From positions 10,925,832 to 10,989,831 of the forward strand of contig OZ038458.1 of NCBI GenBank assembly GCA_964036195.1: 64,000 nt of DNA, written 5' to 3'. Below, piece after piece: positions 39,360 to 50,789 of the stretch (its first letter is position 1; every line of letters begins with the position of its first letter). The notes beneath the pieces are model-generated. The model was given only the letters and a program-made list of their open reading frames with translations. It was not told the DNA's origin and did not search any database. This DNA is from Sphaerolaimus hirsutus. Taxonomy: Eukaryota > Nematoda > Chromadorea > Monhysterida > Sphaerolaimidae. Both the position numbers and the translations under genes were made by a program.

Positions 39360-40530
39360 GGTGTTGAGCGGAAGTTGACTAGCTGCTTTCACCGTCTGCA
39401 TATAAATTGCATCGATACCGTCCGTAGTCATTTTTCTAGCCCCTACAACGTCGAGTCCATATAATACTGCACTCTCGACATACGATTTCCAGACATTGTT
39501 GGCGTACCACATTGGGCGATGGCTCTTTAAGCTACAATGATGTACCATGCCTTTTAGTTTTTTCGCCTTTTCCACCAAGTTTCTACAGTGATATGCGAAA
39601 GTGTCCCTCTCACTGGTGAACCATACCCCTAAATATTTTATTTTGTCGGTCTCTGCAACGTATGTGTCACTTCTTTTTTCATCAAACCCTAACTTCCATT
39701 TTTTGGTACTGTCAGCCTTTTTCCCCCATTTCAACACAAAACTTTTTGATGCATTTATTGTGATGCTCCATTCCCACGCCCAGTTTGTGAAAATTGTCAT
39801 CAATCGCTGCAGTTCCCACTCTGTGTTTGCTGCCAAGCAGATGTCATCGGCAAAAAATACAGCAGGCACTTTTTTTCCATTCAGCCGCGCACCTATGTCA
39901 GCTCTCTCAAGATGAAGTCGTAAATCTGCCAGATAGAGTATAAACCCCGTAGGTGACCAGCAGCACCCCTGCCGCAATCCAAGTGGATAATCTTGGATCT
40001 CTGTCATAACCTCACCGAATTTCAATCTGCATTTTTGGTTGTCATACGTATTTGCAATTGCAGAGATTAATTTGTGAGTGTAACCATAATGGCTCATTTT
40101 TGCCCAGAGTTTTCCGCGATCCACCCTGTCGAAAGCTTTGACCGCATCAACAAAACATGTTAACAGCCGCCCCTTGTTTTTATCCGCAAATTTTTTACAT
40201 GCTTGTAATATTACCACATTATCTAACGTTCTTCGACCACCTCTAAAGCTTCCCTGTAAATCTCCAAAACCACCACAGGATTCAAAGGCTTTCAGGGTTC
40301 TAGTATTGATAATTGATCGATATAATTTGACTATGTTGCACCCTAGGCCCAGGGTCCTATAATTCATTATATCCATTGTACTTCCCTTTTTGTGTAGGAA
40401 TACCATTTCACAAATTTTGTACTCATTTTCTATTTTTGCTCCATTTAGCCACAAGTTCATCAAATTGCATAGCGCCTCGATACGGGTGTTGTCAAGTATT
40501 CTGTTTCTGGGTGCTTGAGAGTGCACGTGA
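39360..40530 (-). mobile_element. LINE A, 5'-truncated RT part
   Basis: Minus-strand frame 40,556-39,036 starts with RT sequence APRNRILDNTRIEALCNLMN, runs through CFVDAVKAFDRVDRGK, FFADDICLAANTEWE (near 39,850) and YLGVWFTSERD, and reaches SQLPLNT at 39,360. There it passes in frame into the endonuclease remnant of LINE B. It is related to but clearly diverged from LINE B. The sequence upstream of about 40,530 does not match LINE B, marking the 5' truncation. Confidence 0.75.
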
Positions 40531-40669
40531 ACTTTCAGATACCTAGCTTTTGACATTTTTTTCTCATTACCTCGGCTTTATATATTTGCTTCGTTATGTT
40601 TTCTTTCATTAATGCCTATAGTTAAGAATTTTCCATGGTGATTCAATCAAAAGCATGAAGGAATTGTGA

Positions 40670-40953
40670 TATATACTCGGCGGACCGCAAAGTATGCGCC
40701 CAAAATAATTTATGTCTTGGACCTGTGGTCGATAACGCGCGAGCTGGATACTTATGTATGCACTTTCACAAAAAGAAAAATATTGAAAAAAGAAAAAGGC
40801 GTAGTCGCGTACAAACGAGGAATGTTTTTCCCCGTCATGTTTTTTTCCTTTTTTGCTGGAATTATTTTTATTTTATTAATGATGACGTCATGATGGAGTG
40901 TTCCCTTCAGAAAAATGCAATAGCATGCGGTCCGCCGAGTATACATGGATTGG
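40670..40953. repeat. Longer member of the TATACTCGGCGGAC MITE family
   Basis: The ends tatactcggcggaccgcaaa and gcggtccgccgagtatacat are perfect inverted repeats. The interior (taatttatgtcttggacctg, aatgacgtcatgatgg) differs from the short copies. Confidence 0.75.
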
Positions 40954-40964
40954 CAAACTTAGGT

Positions 40965-41110
40965 TCCACGCACACTACTTTGTCTGAAATTCTTGGAAAT
41001 TGATAAATCAGCTTTGAACACATTTCAGTTTACCAGAATGAGGTGTCCATCAACTACAGTTGAAAATGGTCAAAAATCATTTATAAACATGTTTTGAGCA
41101 CGTTTGAGTT
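40965..41110. repeat. Worn MITE of the ACACACTAGTTTTC family
   Basis: ccacgcacactactttgtct at the left and repeated gaacacatttcagtttacca and gagcacgtttgagtttactc words inside. Confidence 0.5.
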
Positions 41111-42247
41111 TACTCAGATCAGTTTCCAAAATGGTGGCTTCAAACAGGTCGTGTGAGTATCAGCACATGAAACAAAGTGTTGAGTATTTTCAAGAAGGTG
41201 CTTCAAATGTATACTCATGTTGCATGTTTTTCAGATGCAATCCTTTCACAAATTCCAACATATTAAAATTACACATGGTTTTGATGAACCATTTTTACAC
41301 TATGATGGTTTTCTTGTGATAATTATCTGTGAAATGTTCAGTTTTTTTGTTATGAAATTTTAAGATTTCACTTGAGTTATGCCTTGACTTCACTGATTTT
41401 GATCATCTTCATTGCCTAAGACATATATCAAATTTCATACATTACGTGATCATGCACATTAGATTACGTGTTCTTGTTGGGGTATTTGTTCTGTTCAGAT
41501 ATATAGTTGTTCTGTTGTTGATATACAAGACATCTATAGCGATGTTCCATACAATTGGTGCAGTTTGGCACCTTTAGTGGTATTTCATAAAATGGCACAA
41601 TTTTGGCATCTCTAACACCATACCATAAGAAATTCCACCATTTTGGTATATCTAGTGCCATTTTACATAAATAGCACAATTTGAGCATCTTTAGTGCCAC
41701 TCCATAAAAGTGGCGTGATTTTGGCTTCTCTACCTTCATTCCATAATAATGGGCTGATTTTGGTACCTTTAGCTCTATTCTAAAAATGGTATGATTTTGG
41801 CATCCCTCGTCCCATTCCATAAAAGCAGCATGATTTTGTTATCATAAGCTCCTAGGGATGAAAAAAAGTTTTTTCAACGACCCCGTTAAAAAAACCTTTG
41901 AAGAAAACCTCAGTCATCCCTATTAGCTCATTACATAAAAAAATCGCAAATATTGGGCATGATAAGCATTTTAAAAGTTAACAAGAAGTAAAAGCTTAAT
42001 AGCAGTAGAGTACTTGCACTGCAATTAGCATTACCAAATACAGAAATAAATACATACATTTAGGTACGCATATCGCGTGTTTCACATTCAAATAACTTCA
42101 CATTTCTAAACCAAACGCAAATGGAATAGCAATTTTGTTGAAACGGCGGCAACGGAAGTTGGCCCAAGTGCGCAATTATCCATTTCTTCAACCTTAATTT
42201 GCATCAGCAACAATGGCCAACCGAGCGACCATTATGCAGCTCGTGCT
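41111..42247. other. Intergenic DNA with a tandem repeat
   Basis: AT-rich, no coding evidence. 41,560-41,850 holds a tandem repeat (separate entry). The rest shows nothing recognised. Confidence 0.5.
41560..41850 (+). repeat. Degenerate tandem repeat, unit about 42-45 bp
   Basis: About six to seven units carrying words such as ccataaaagtggcgtgattt, ttggcatctctaacaccata and ttggtacctttagctctatt. Units differ at many positions, so the array is old. Confidence 0.65.
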
Positions 42248-42255
42248 CTGCTCAG

Positions 42256-42851
42256 CAGAGTTGTTAAAAGGTACGTACGTTTACTCGAAAAATACGCGTA
42301 CGCGAGTACGCGGTAAATACATTTACATATACTTTTCAAAAAATACCGTACGCACCTGTACGCGTACACTTTCAAAGCGTACGCGTACGGAAAATGTATT
42401 TATGAAAATTCAATGTGGGACATATTTATAAAGTAACTACACTGCTATGTATTTACAGAAGTGGTTCCATTGAATGCGGGGGTAGTGCCTTTAAAAATTT
42501 CAAAATTCGCAACCAAATCGAAATGGTTGTGGAGACAATGGATGTGGTAAACAAGTCGGGAGAACGATGATTTTTATCTCCTAGACAAAAGAGACATTGA
42601 AAACTATATAATCTGTCATTTGCTTATAGAAAAACATACGTTGTGCTGTACACGTATGAAAAAGTGCCCACTTTTACACATTCTATGAAGAAAAGTAGTC
42701 GTTTCTACACTCACAAAAAAGTACCCACATTTACGCGTACGTACGAGTAATAAAAAAGTATTTTACGTTTTCTATACTTTGTGGTGAGTAAAAAAAAATA
42801 CTTTACGTTTACATATACTTTTAAAAAAGTTCAGTAATTCTAACAACTCTG
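42256..42851. mobile_element. hAT-like non-autonomous element with exact 8-bp target duplication
   Basis: The left end cagagttgttaaaaggtacg and right end agtaattctaacaactctg are inverted. CTGCTCAG stands directly outside both ends (42,248-42,255 and 42,852-42,859), an exact 8-bp duplication. The interior is rich in acgcgtacg and tttacgttt words. Related to the element at 24,987. Confidence 0.8.
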
Positions 42852-42859
42852 CTGCTCAG

Positions 42860-43979
42860 CTGAAGAAAATCGACCACGGTTGCATAAAAAGCCAAGTGCC
42901 CTACATGCACTCAAACTCAACCTACCGGTGTATTTATAAATGGCACAGGTAAGTTGCATGGTTGGCAAAGATGAAAAATTGTTGTTTTTTGACTTCAATG
43001 AAATTTTGTTAAAAAGTTTTTGTACCGTGCGTAGTTTCGATATCTGCTGATATTTTTGTGGGAATGATTGAATTAATGGATAGAAATGATAATTTCTATC
43101 AATTACGCCGTTATCATGAATACTTCGATTGAATGTTCCAATGATATCATTTTCACATACACATATATTATTTAAAAAAATACACATTACATATTCACGT
43201 TTGCTCAAATTTATTACGGTGAAATGCGTTTTTGATTGGTTAGGTATAGAAATAATATGCAAGTTTGAGATGTGACACCATTCTTTACTAGAAGTTCAAA
43301 AAACCGTTCCTTGCATTCACATACTTAGCTTTGATTTTGAAAAAATCGGAAAAACTACAATCAGATCTTTTTTTCTTCAGGAAAGGATTTAACTAATACA
43401 ACTAAAATGCTCCAAAAACGATTAAAATTTGTCAAAAATAAAAGTAATAGTACATACTTTTGAATTTTTATTTCCATTGTTGAACCGACTGGCGTGGTTA
43501 AAGTTGTATAGGTATAACTATGTGTGATAGATGTGAAATGACAATTTATATTTTGCAAGGCAGGTGGAATTGCCGATTAGCTCTTTGCATTTTTCGAAAC
43601 ATAGTAGCGTTTACCTATTCGGTTTGTATACATACCGCCGTTGCCAAGTAAACAAAGCGTTCGAAATATCTGACGATTTTAGCATTTTTTGTCTCTGGCT
43701 TAAAAATGTTCTGGTAGGTTAAAGTCTGCTTCAATTCATTTTTGTACATAAACCGTTCAAAAGTAAATGTTAAAATCTTGTCGCCGTTGCGTCACCAGAA
43801 ATATACTCGACACCTGTAACCGTGCTTCCCATCCTGCACAGATGATCGCACTTTATAGCGGCTCACAGGGCAATAACCGCAGGTTTAACACAAGGCTGTT
43901 GGTCGATTCTGGAAGCTATGTCGTGTTTCCTCATCAATGAAGTGAAAGAAAGTGTAAATGTATAATACATAAAAAGATG
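42860..43979. other. Intergenic DNA, nothing recognised
   Basis: AT-rich sequence between two mobile elements. A 140-codon minus-strand frame (43,262-42,840) has no recognisable motif and partly overlaps the hAT-like element, so it was not called. Confidence 0.5.
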
Positions 43980-44411
43980 TATACTCGGCAGACATTAGGG
44001 TTCAAACGGGACCGCAGTCCCGGTACATGGTTCGGCAAAATGTCGGGACTGGGGCGGTCCCGGTCCCGGTCCCGACAATTAAAAAAGCCAGTCCCGGTCC
44101 CGGTCCCGGTCCCCCAGTCCCGGTCCCGGTCCCGACCCCCCAGTCCCGGTCCCGGTCCCGGTCCCGACATTACAAATTTCTGGTCCCGGTCCCGGTCCGA
44201 AAAACTGGTCCCGTTTGAACCCTAGCGGACATCACACTTAGTATGGAAACCTACCATAACCCATCTGAATAATGAACCAAAAATTTTACAGTTCTTTCAT
44301 CATATTATTTTGTTTTTACTATGGAATAATATATTACGAAATTTTTCACAAGATTCTATTCATCAAATTATGGTAGGGTTCTGCGCATACTTTGCGGTCC
44401 GCCGAGTATAA
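43980..44411. mobile_element. MITE of the TATACTCGGCGGAC family, interrupted by a hAT-like MITE
   Basis: The host ends tatactcggcagacat and tgcggtccgccgagtata belong to the family, with the interior ggaaacctaccataacccat and attatggtagggttctgcgc. Sixteen bases from its left end it is split by the element at 43,996-44,224. Confidence 0.8.
43996..44224. mobile_element. hAT-like MITE nested in another MITE
   Basis: The left end tagggttcaaacgggaccgc is inverted at the right as tggtcccgtttgaaccct. The flanks gcagacat and gcggacat match at 7 of 8 bases, a target duplication. The inside is repeated cccggtcccggtcccggtcc. Same family as 18,115-18,401. Confidence 0.82.
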
Positions 44412-44584
44412 CAAAAATTATTAACAAATGGGTATCACCACACGTCTCTAGAAGCAACGGCTTCAAAAAAGGCAAAATAATTGTAAGAAAAACCGAAGGA
44501 TGCATTCCGTTTTCATCAGCACATCCAGACCAAATTTCCATATTTTGACTCTCCTGTAGATGTGTTTCTCCGGCAGTTAGACTC

Positions 44585-44652
44585 TTCTTTTTGTATTTTA
44601 CATGATATTTGACACTTGACTTTACACTATACAGGGCTAGGGACTGCCGACA
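44585..44652. repeat. Half copy of the palindromic CCCTGTAAA MITE (copy 5)
   Basis: Only the right arm is seen: gacactatac-type words, tgacactt, then atacagggctagggactgcc. It lies about 135 bp upstream of the start codon at 44,788. Confidence 0.6.
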
Positions 44653-44787
44653 GCCCGTATATATTTACTTTCCTGCTGAAAACTCAAAACTTTACGCAAA
44701 AGCGAGTTTCAACACACAACAATTTTTATAGTGTTTGAAACCAAATATCTTAAAAATTATCAAAAACATCGTTCGTGTATTCGATCC

Positions 44788-47700
44788 ATGACTCGGCGAG
44801 CCTCCACCTATTCGTACACGCACAACAGCAACAGACACGAGCACGATTTTCTGCCAATGAGCGACCATTCGCGCAAGTCGTCGGCGGCGGAAAATCGGCC
44901 GAGATCGGCATCCAGCAACTCAAGATTCGGCGACGCCGCCGTCACGGTCGAAGTGACGCAGCCGACCCCGTCAGTGTTCAGCGAGCTGTCCGAAGCGACG
45001 TCGAACACGGCGGCGGCGGCGGAAAATGCGGCGGACAGCGGAAAGACCTTCATGGAGCAGATAGCCGATACGATCGGCGACAAGATATCTGGTATCGTCG
45101 ATCCGATCAGCGAGGCGGTGGGGGAAACGATTGACAAGTTTACGTCGGATGATAAAAGTGACGGAGATGGCGACCAGGGTGAAGGGGGACAAGCTGACGA
45201 AATAGTTGAAACGCAGGAAGAGCCCGGCGAGAATGGTGGTTCGTTTGGGTAGGCGCTAGTACGTACTCATCAAAACCCACTACTAATCTAGACCCTCCAC
45301 TCATCTAATTATACCCACTACTCATCTATACCTGCTAATCATCTATAGATGTGTAGTGGGCAGGTAGGTGGAGTGTTGCAGCAGTGCAGTATGGGGAGAA
45401 TAGTGATAGTGTGTTTAGATGATGAACGGATTAGCTGAGATTACGCAGCAGGTGAAAAACAGAGGCAAAGAGGGGCATCATGTATGCCTGTGTCTGCTGT
45501 CCACACCTAGTGAACAAGCAGGTGTGTAGCACTTGTGCAGTTCACTTTGGTCCATCAATTTATTTGCATTCACAATGTCACTTCACAATGTGTTTCACCT
45601 GGCAATTGCAGCATGTTGTGAAGTGGCAGTGTGGGTGTTACACACTCAGCACAGATCATTCACTAGGCATGGGTGGCAAACACAGAGGCATACATAGTGC
45701 CAGTCTATGCCTGTGTTTGCTGCCCGTGCATAATCTCTGCCAAACCCTATCATTCATCTAAACCTGCTTTCACTAATTCCTCCATACTGAACTGCCGCAA
45801 CACATGACCTACCTGCCCACTACTAGTGATGTAAAAAGCGCCAGACGTTTGGCGCCAAGCGCCAAAAGCGCTATGGCGCTTTTGGCATGCAAGTGCCAAG
45901 CGCCAATGGCGCCACAGCAAAATAGCGCCAAGCGCCAAAAGCGCCATGGCGCTTTTCTAGAACACGGCGCCAAGCGCCAAGAGCACCAGAAGATGTTGGT
46001 GCCAAGCGCCAATAGCGCCAGCGCCAAAAATTTTTGCTGCTCTAAAGTGCAGCATGCTATTGCAGGTATTTGTTAGGTCCTGTCGGTTAGGTTTTGTAGT
46101 AGATTAAGTGGGTTATGTAGGCTAAGGGTGCTCAGCACTCATGAGACCCTGGCACCCGCCCCAAAATAAACCACCAAAGTCAAGTAATAAGCCCCTCCCT
46201 CGAAATCCTCCGGGGGGTATAACAATCATGCCCGAGGAAATACGGTAGACATTTTACCATTGTACTTACCTTTTTATTCAACAACAACAACAAAACTTCA
46301 TTTTCAACATAATGCAACACTATGCATTTAAACGTTGCTCGTCGGCTGGTGAGCAAGATTTGAATTGGGATGGGAACCATTAGGCCCATTATTTGGGACA
46401 TTTTTTAAATAATATTCTTGTCATTGCATGGATATGGTTTACAAAATAAGCAAGTGGAGGGTTTTTCTTCCTGGAATACACACACAGTAACTCATTTACA
46501 TGTGGAAATTGTGCAGACAAGGTCTTTTTACATAAAATAATTACCTATTTTTTTAACTCTGTGGCGCTTTTTTGGCGCTTTTTAAAATGCCAGCGCCAAG
46601 CGCCAATGGCGCCTTGCCATCATAGCGCCAAGCGCCAAAAGCGCCATGGCGCTTTTCCGTAGCACGGCGCCAAGCGCCAATGGCGCCACAGCAAAAAGGC
46701 GCCAAGCGCCAAAAGTGCCATGGCGCTTTTTGCTTTGGCGCTAGCGCCAGGCGCCAGCGCCATGGCGCTTTTACATCACTACCCACATTATATCCTGAAT
46801 AGATAAGTAGTGGGTATACATGAGTATTGGGTAGAATTAGATGAATGGTGGGTCTGGGTGAGTAGCGTGTCATTTGTTCCACAGGTTTGATAATGTCTAA
46901 CGTAACTTCTAAAAATGATAGTGGATTGAATTTATAAATTTTTACATATTGATCGTTTTTAACACTTTCTCCCATCGCACCATCCGCACTCATATTTGAA
47001 AACATGGGAGATGAACACGCTTTCAATGAAAATTTGCCGCGATAGACAGGCAAAGTGTATAAACTTTTTAAATACCTACAGTAAATTTCATTTTACATTA
47101 AAATGAGAGTTTGCTGCAACTCGATCAAACTGTAAAAATACCTAATATCACGCTTGAACAAACTCAGATAATGCAGAGATCACTGGAGCGACAGTGGCTG
47201 AAGATGTGGCAGATGTGGTAGTAGAAAAAGTTGATGATCAGGTTGAGTCAATCGCAATTGAGGTGAGTCATGTTGTTAGAATAGAAGTCACGTGAGTCAC
47301 GTTGTCACGCTTCATATTTATCAGAAACACCATTGCCTATAACTTTGAGGCTTGACAAAATGTTTCACAAACCTATTTCACCGTCACCATTCAGACAGAG
47401 TATAATATGAGTGATGTCAATCAACTATTATACAGGTGAATCATTCATTTCCCTGTGGCGTCAATTGTTTTTAACATTAGCATACTACGTTGCAAATTTT
47501 ACCACGTAGTAATTTATTTGACGCTGTAGTGGGTCCACAGTCCACACGCACTAGTTGACATCGCAGATAAATGTCAACTTAATAACACTAATTTTTTTAA
47601 GCATTAACACTTAACAGAAACAATAAAAATAAAGTGCCACTATTAACTACCGCTCTATCACATAGGAAAGATGAAATCACATAATTAATTAAAGTTTAGT

Positions 47701-49546
47701 TGACACGAATTTTGATGTCAACTAGTGTGTGTGTGGGTCCATTCTGACGCAGAATGTTGACGCAACAATCGAATGTAATGCCTAATTAATTATTCACTTG
47801 TGGCCTGATTGAACTCATTCATTTTCTAACATGGTGACGTTGACGTTGATATAAATAATAGCTCATTTGCGACATATTTACATTGCCACAACGAAAACAA
47901 GCAATAACTCTGTTTGCAAACGATATGGTAGCATAATTTGTATCTACCGTATTATCTCGAATTATCCCCCCTCGAATAAACCCCCCTCGAATTAGACCCC
48001 CTCAAAATGGGCTGGGAAAATAATAACCCCCCTCGAAATAGCCCCCTTCGGAATGATGTACGTCATGTACGTAATAAATACGTCATGTATACAATCCTGA
48101 TGTATATTACTGCTAATTTGCATTGCAGCTACACATAGACTAGTTTGTGTAGCTAGCTACGTTTTTATGTCCAAATATACCCCGTTTGGACACATTTATT
48201 ACCTGTTTTGGGTACGCAAATGCCTACTTTTTACTACGATCCTTACGAAAATTTCTGACGAAATAACAAAAACCCCTCGAATTAACCCACCCCCTTCAAA
48301 TTTAGCTGGCGAAAAAATAAACCCCCATTGGGTTATTTCGAGGTAATACGGTAGATATTTTATGAACATGACGCATTTATCTAGATTTCCTACCGTAGAT
48401 ACAGTATTTGCTTGAAAAAGTCCACTGGGAAATTATTTTTTCGTCCGACTTTTTTGTGGGGAAACTATTCGAGGGGGGAATTATTCAAGGGGACGAATTA
48501 ATGTTTCATCAAAATTTAAAAGCATGTTTCTTTCAACTCAGTCCACAAAATATGCTTTTATTAACACAATAACGCGCAATTTTTTGTTCAAATTGAACAT
48601 AACAAATTGATGTGCCTTAAGGGGGAACTATTGAAAGTAGGGAATTATTATTTTCCTCACTCATCTTACAGGTGGGAATTATTCAAGCCAATACGGTAAA
48701 TGAATAGGATTTCCAATAACGAGATGGTTACAGAGTCTATAGGACACTAACAAAGTAAATGTCCAATTTCACAGCCCAGTGCACCACCAGATGTATGGGA
48801 GGCAGCTGAAAAAGAACCTGAAAATAATACTGATGAACACAAAGAACAACACGAAGAAATTGAGTCGCGAGAAGAAATCGTGTCAATGAAAGAGGATCAG
48901 TATTCAGTTCATAATGAGGTGAAAAGTGTGACGGGAAAGATCGCTGATAAAATGGAGGATGCAGCAAATGAATTGGATGCTGGAGTGCAGTCGATAAAAG
49001 GTCAGTGTTTAAGAGAAAGTTTTGCTAGTTCTTGTACAAACAAACTTCAACTGTGTTTTTGGCAGCCACACATGTTATCTTTTTTGGTTGTCCAAAAGTT
49101 CGTTTTTGATGCATCATTTAGACACACGTTCATTTTTGATGCATCATATTATAAATTGATATTTTATTATGGTGGAAATTCGAATGAGAAACAGCTCTGC
49201 CCTACAAAATACAATATCGACAAAATCTGACAGGAGACTTATTCGAAGATTTGGTAGCCCCAAGATCGCACCGAAAAACACACTACCTTTACACACAGAA
49301 CTAGGGGCGGATACAATGAACGAAGTGGCCGACATCGGTCACGCAGTGGTCACTGGCAGCCGGCGCCAATCTCACGTCAGTGCCAAATTCAACACTAGCG
49401 CCAGAGAAATGGCGCCAGAACCACAAGCGCCAGTGACGAGCGCCCAGCGCAATACGAATACTGTGGCGCCGTCGGACAGCCACCGGGCGGTCGCGGTGGT
49501 GGAGAAGAGCAAGCGCAGGTCGTCCAAGATGTGCACCCTGTTGTGA
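44788..49546 (+). CDS. Unrecognised acidic protein with C-terminal CaaL prenylation box
   Basis: Exons 44788-45235, 47177-47262, 48775-49000, 49305-49546 join in phase (1, 0, 1) to 334 codons including TGA. No known domain recognised. The N terminus is basic and serine-rich (MTRRASTYSYTHNS). Residues about 90-125 can form an amphipathic helix (FMEQIADTIGDKISGIVDPI); a second such stretch is EVKSVTGKIADKMEDAANEL. Between them the chain is strongly acidic. The C terminus KSKRRSSKMCTLL is a polybasic stretch plus a CaaX box whose last residue is Leu, the preference of geranylgeranyltransferase I. I infer a lipid-anchored membrane protein. The acceptor 49,305 was chosen because it alone keeps the frame into this tail. 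First in-frame ATG used; AATAAA at 49,701 is a likely poly(A) signal. Confidence 0.65.
45252..46870. repeat. Composite of ACTCATGTAGACCCA-type and GCGCCA-type MITEs in an intron
   Basis: The outer arms aaacccactactaatctaga at the left and gtagtgggtatacatgagta at the right are inverted. Nested inside, 45,822 (tagtgatgtaaaaagcgcca) to 46,785 (tggcgcttttacatcacta) has GCGCCA arms at both sides, with 46,036-46,552 between them (including a TACCGTATTT fragment, cccgaggaaatacggta). It lies in intron 45,236-47,176 of the CaaL-protein gene. Confidence 0.6.
47529..47743. repeat. MITE of the GGCCCACACACTAGTTGAC family
   Basis: The left end ccacacgcactagttgacat and right end atgtcaactagtgtgtgtgt are inverted, with the interior attaacacttaacagaaaca. 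Confidence 0.75.
47946..48352. repeat. MITE of the TACCGTATTT family
   Basis: The ends taccgtattatctcgaatta and gttatttcgaggtaatacgg are inverted, with repeated cccctcgaattaacccaccc words. It is in intron 47,263-48,774 of the CaaL-protein gene. Confidence 0.75.
48401..48702. repeat. Second MITE of the TACCGTATTT family in the same intron
   Basis: tacagtatttgcttgaaaaa at the left and attcaagccaatacggta at the right, with G-rich blocks such as aactattcgaggggggaatt. Confidence 0.7.
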
Positions 49547-50789
49547 GTGATGATCGGTGATCGTGATTGTACAGCGAAGTTCATTTGCCCATTTGATGCG
49601 TGTTTATGTTTTGTTATCATAACTTTTTTGTGATTCAGGTAGGTAGTGCTGTGAATCCAATGGGAAAAATTGCAAACATTTTACCATTAAACTTAACAAC
49701 AATAAAATCGCATTTAACCTGATTAACCCAAGGAAACATCAGTAACACAACATTCGTACGAATAAAAGGGATCAACATCAAAATCCACCCCTTAACAAAT
49801 CCCGATTACACACAACACAAGCTACCGACAGCTACCAGCTACCAACACTTGTTTTCACTTGTTTTGGCTCCATCCAACCGGAGTCCCGGGACACACGGGA
49901 CCGGGCAAATATCCGTTGCCAGGATACCACAGACAGGCGGCCAGTAAAACGTCCAAACCGATGCGAGCACAACAATGCACACGCGTTTTACCTGTGGCGC
50001 ACTTGACTCCGCGTGCTTTCAGATTATTGGCTGAAGTGCATTGGTGGGGTTGAGGTTTGATTTTAAAAGGAAGTTTTTCATGAGGTTTTTAGTGTTTTTA
50101 TGGTGGAGATATACTCGGCGAACCGTGTAGTATGCGCATAATCCTACCATAATTTAATGAATAAAATCTTGTGATAAATTTCGTAAGTTATCATTCCATA
50201 GTAAAAACGAAATATTATTACGACGAAAAACTGTATAATTTTTTTTTGATTATTCAGATGGGTTATGGTAGACTTCCATACTAAGTGTGATGTCCGCCGA
50301 GTATGCCTAAATATATTTCTACAATTTAATTGCAATAGACATGATAAAAATAGCCTATAGCGCTTAAGTGAATAAATATTTTGCGCCAAAGCTCGACCGA
50401 ACATTCATTCACCCAATAGCCTTTTCTCCTGCCTGGCAGAAATGGCTGTTGCATCGTGGGTGGAGTTTTGTTCACAGCTAGGCAACATAATTGCCCATTA
50501 GATAACCCCATCCATGTATTTATGTACTTAAATACATAAATATGAGGTATATCAATAAAAATGTACAATTTATGTAATTTTGTAGAGTAGTAAAATACCA
50601 TAGTTGGTGAAATTTACAGTTAACTAATTCACTTGATCCGCAGCTCTATCAATATACATAACATATACAAAACCAATAAATCGGAAAGTTTAAGAACAGG
50701 AAATTCTCCGATCTATTGGCCATGAAAATTATCGTAGAATAATATTTGGCTAAAAGCAAACAAACACACACAAATCAGTGCGGCACTAG
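49547..50789. other. Intergenic space between the two lipid-anchored protein genes
   Basis: Contains the poly(A) signal at 49,701, the MITE at 50,108 and otherwise unique AT-rich DNA. The promoter of the downstream gene should lie near 50,600-50,790; no clear TATA box. Confidence 0.45.
50108..50307. repeat. MITE of the TATACTCGGCGGAC family
   Basis: The ends atatactcggcgaaccgtgt and gtgatgtccgccgagtat are inverted and the interior matches other copies (cctaccataatttaatgaat). It lies between the two lipid-anchored protein genes. Confidence 0.8.

Noticed and set aside
43934-44225. Frames coding PVPVPVP/RSRSRSR-type repeats on both strands
   Set aside because: Produced by the cccggtcccggtccc repeat inside a hAT-like MITE.
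45804-47053. Frames of 70-166 codons over GCGCCA blocks
   Set aside because: All fall in self-complementary GCGCCA MITE sequence; no motif and no splice context.
49231-49304. Upstream acceptor giving RRLIRRFGSPKIAPKN before the CaaL exon
   Set aside because: It would not match the phase 1 left by exon 48775-49000; acceptor 49,305 does.
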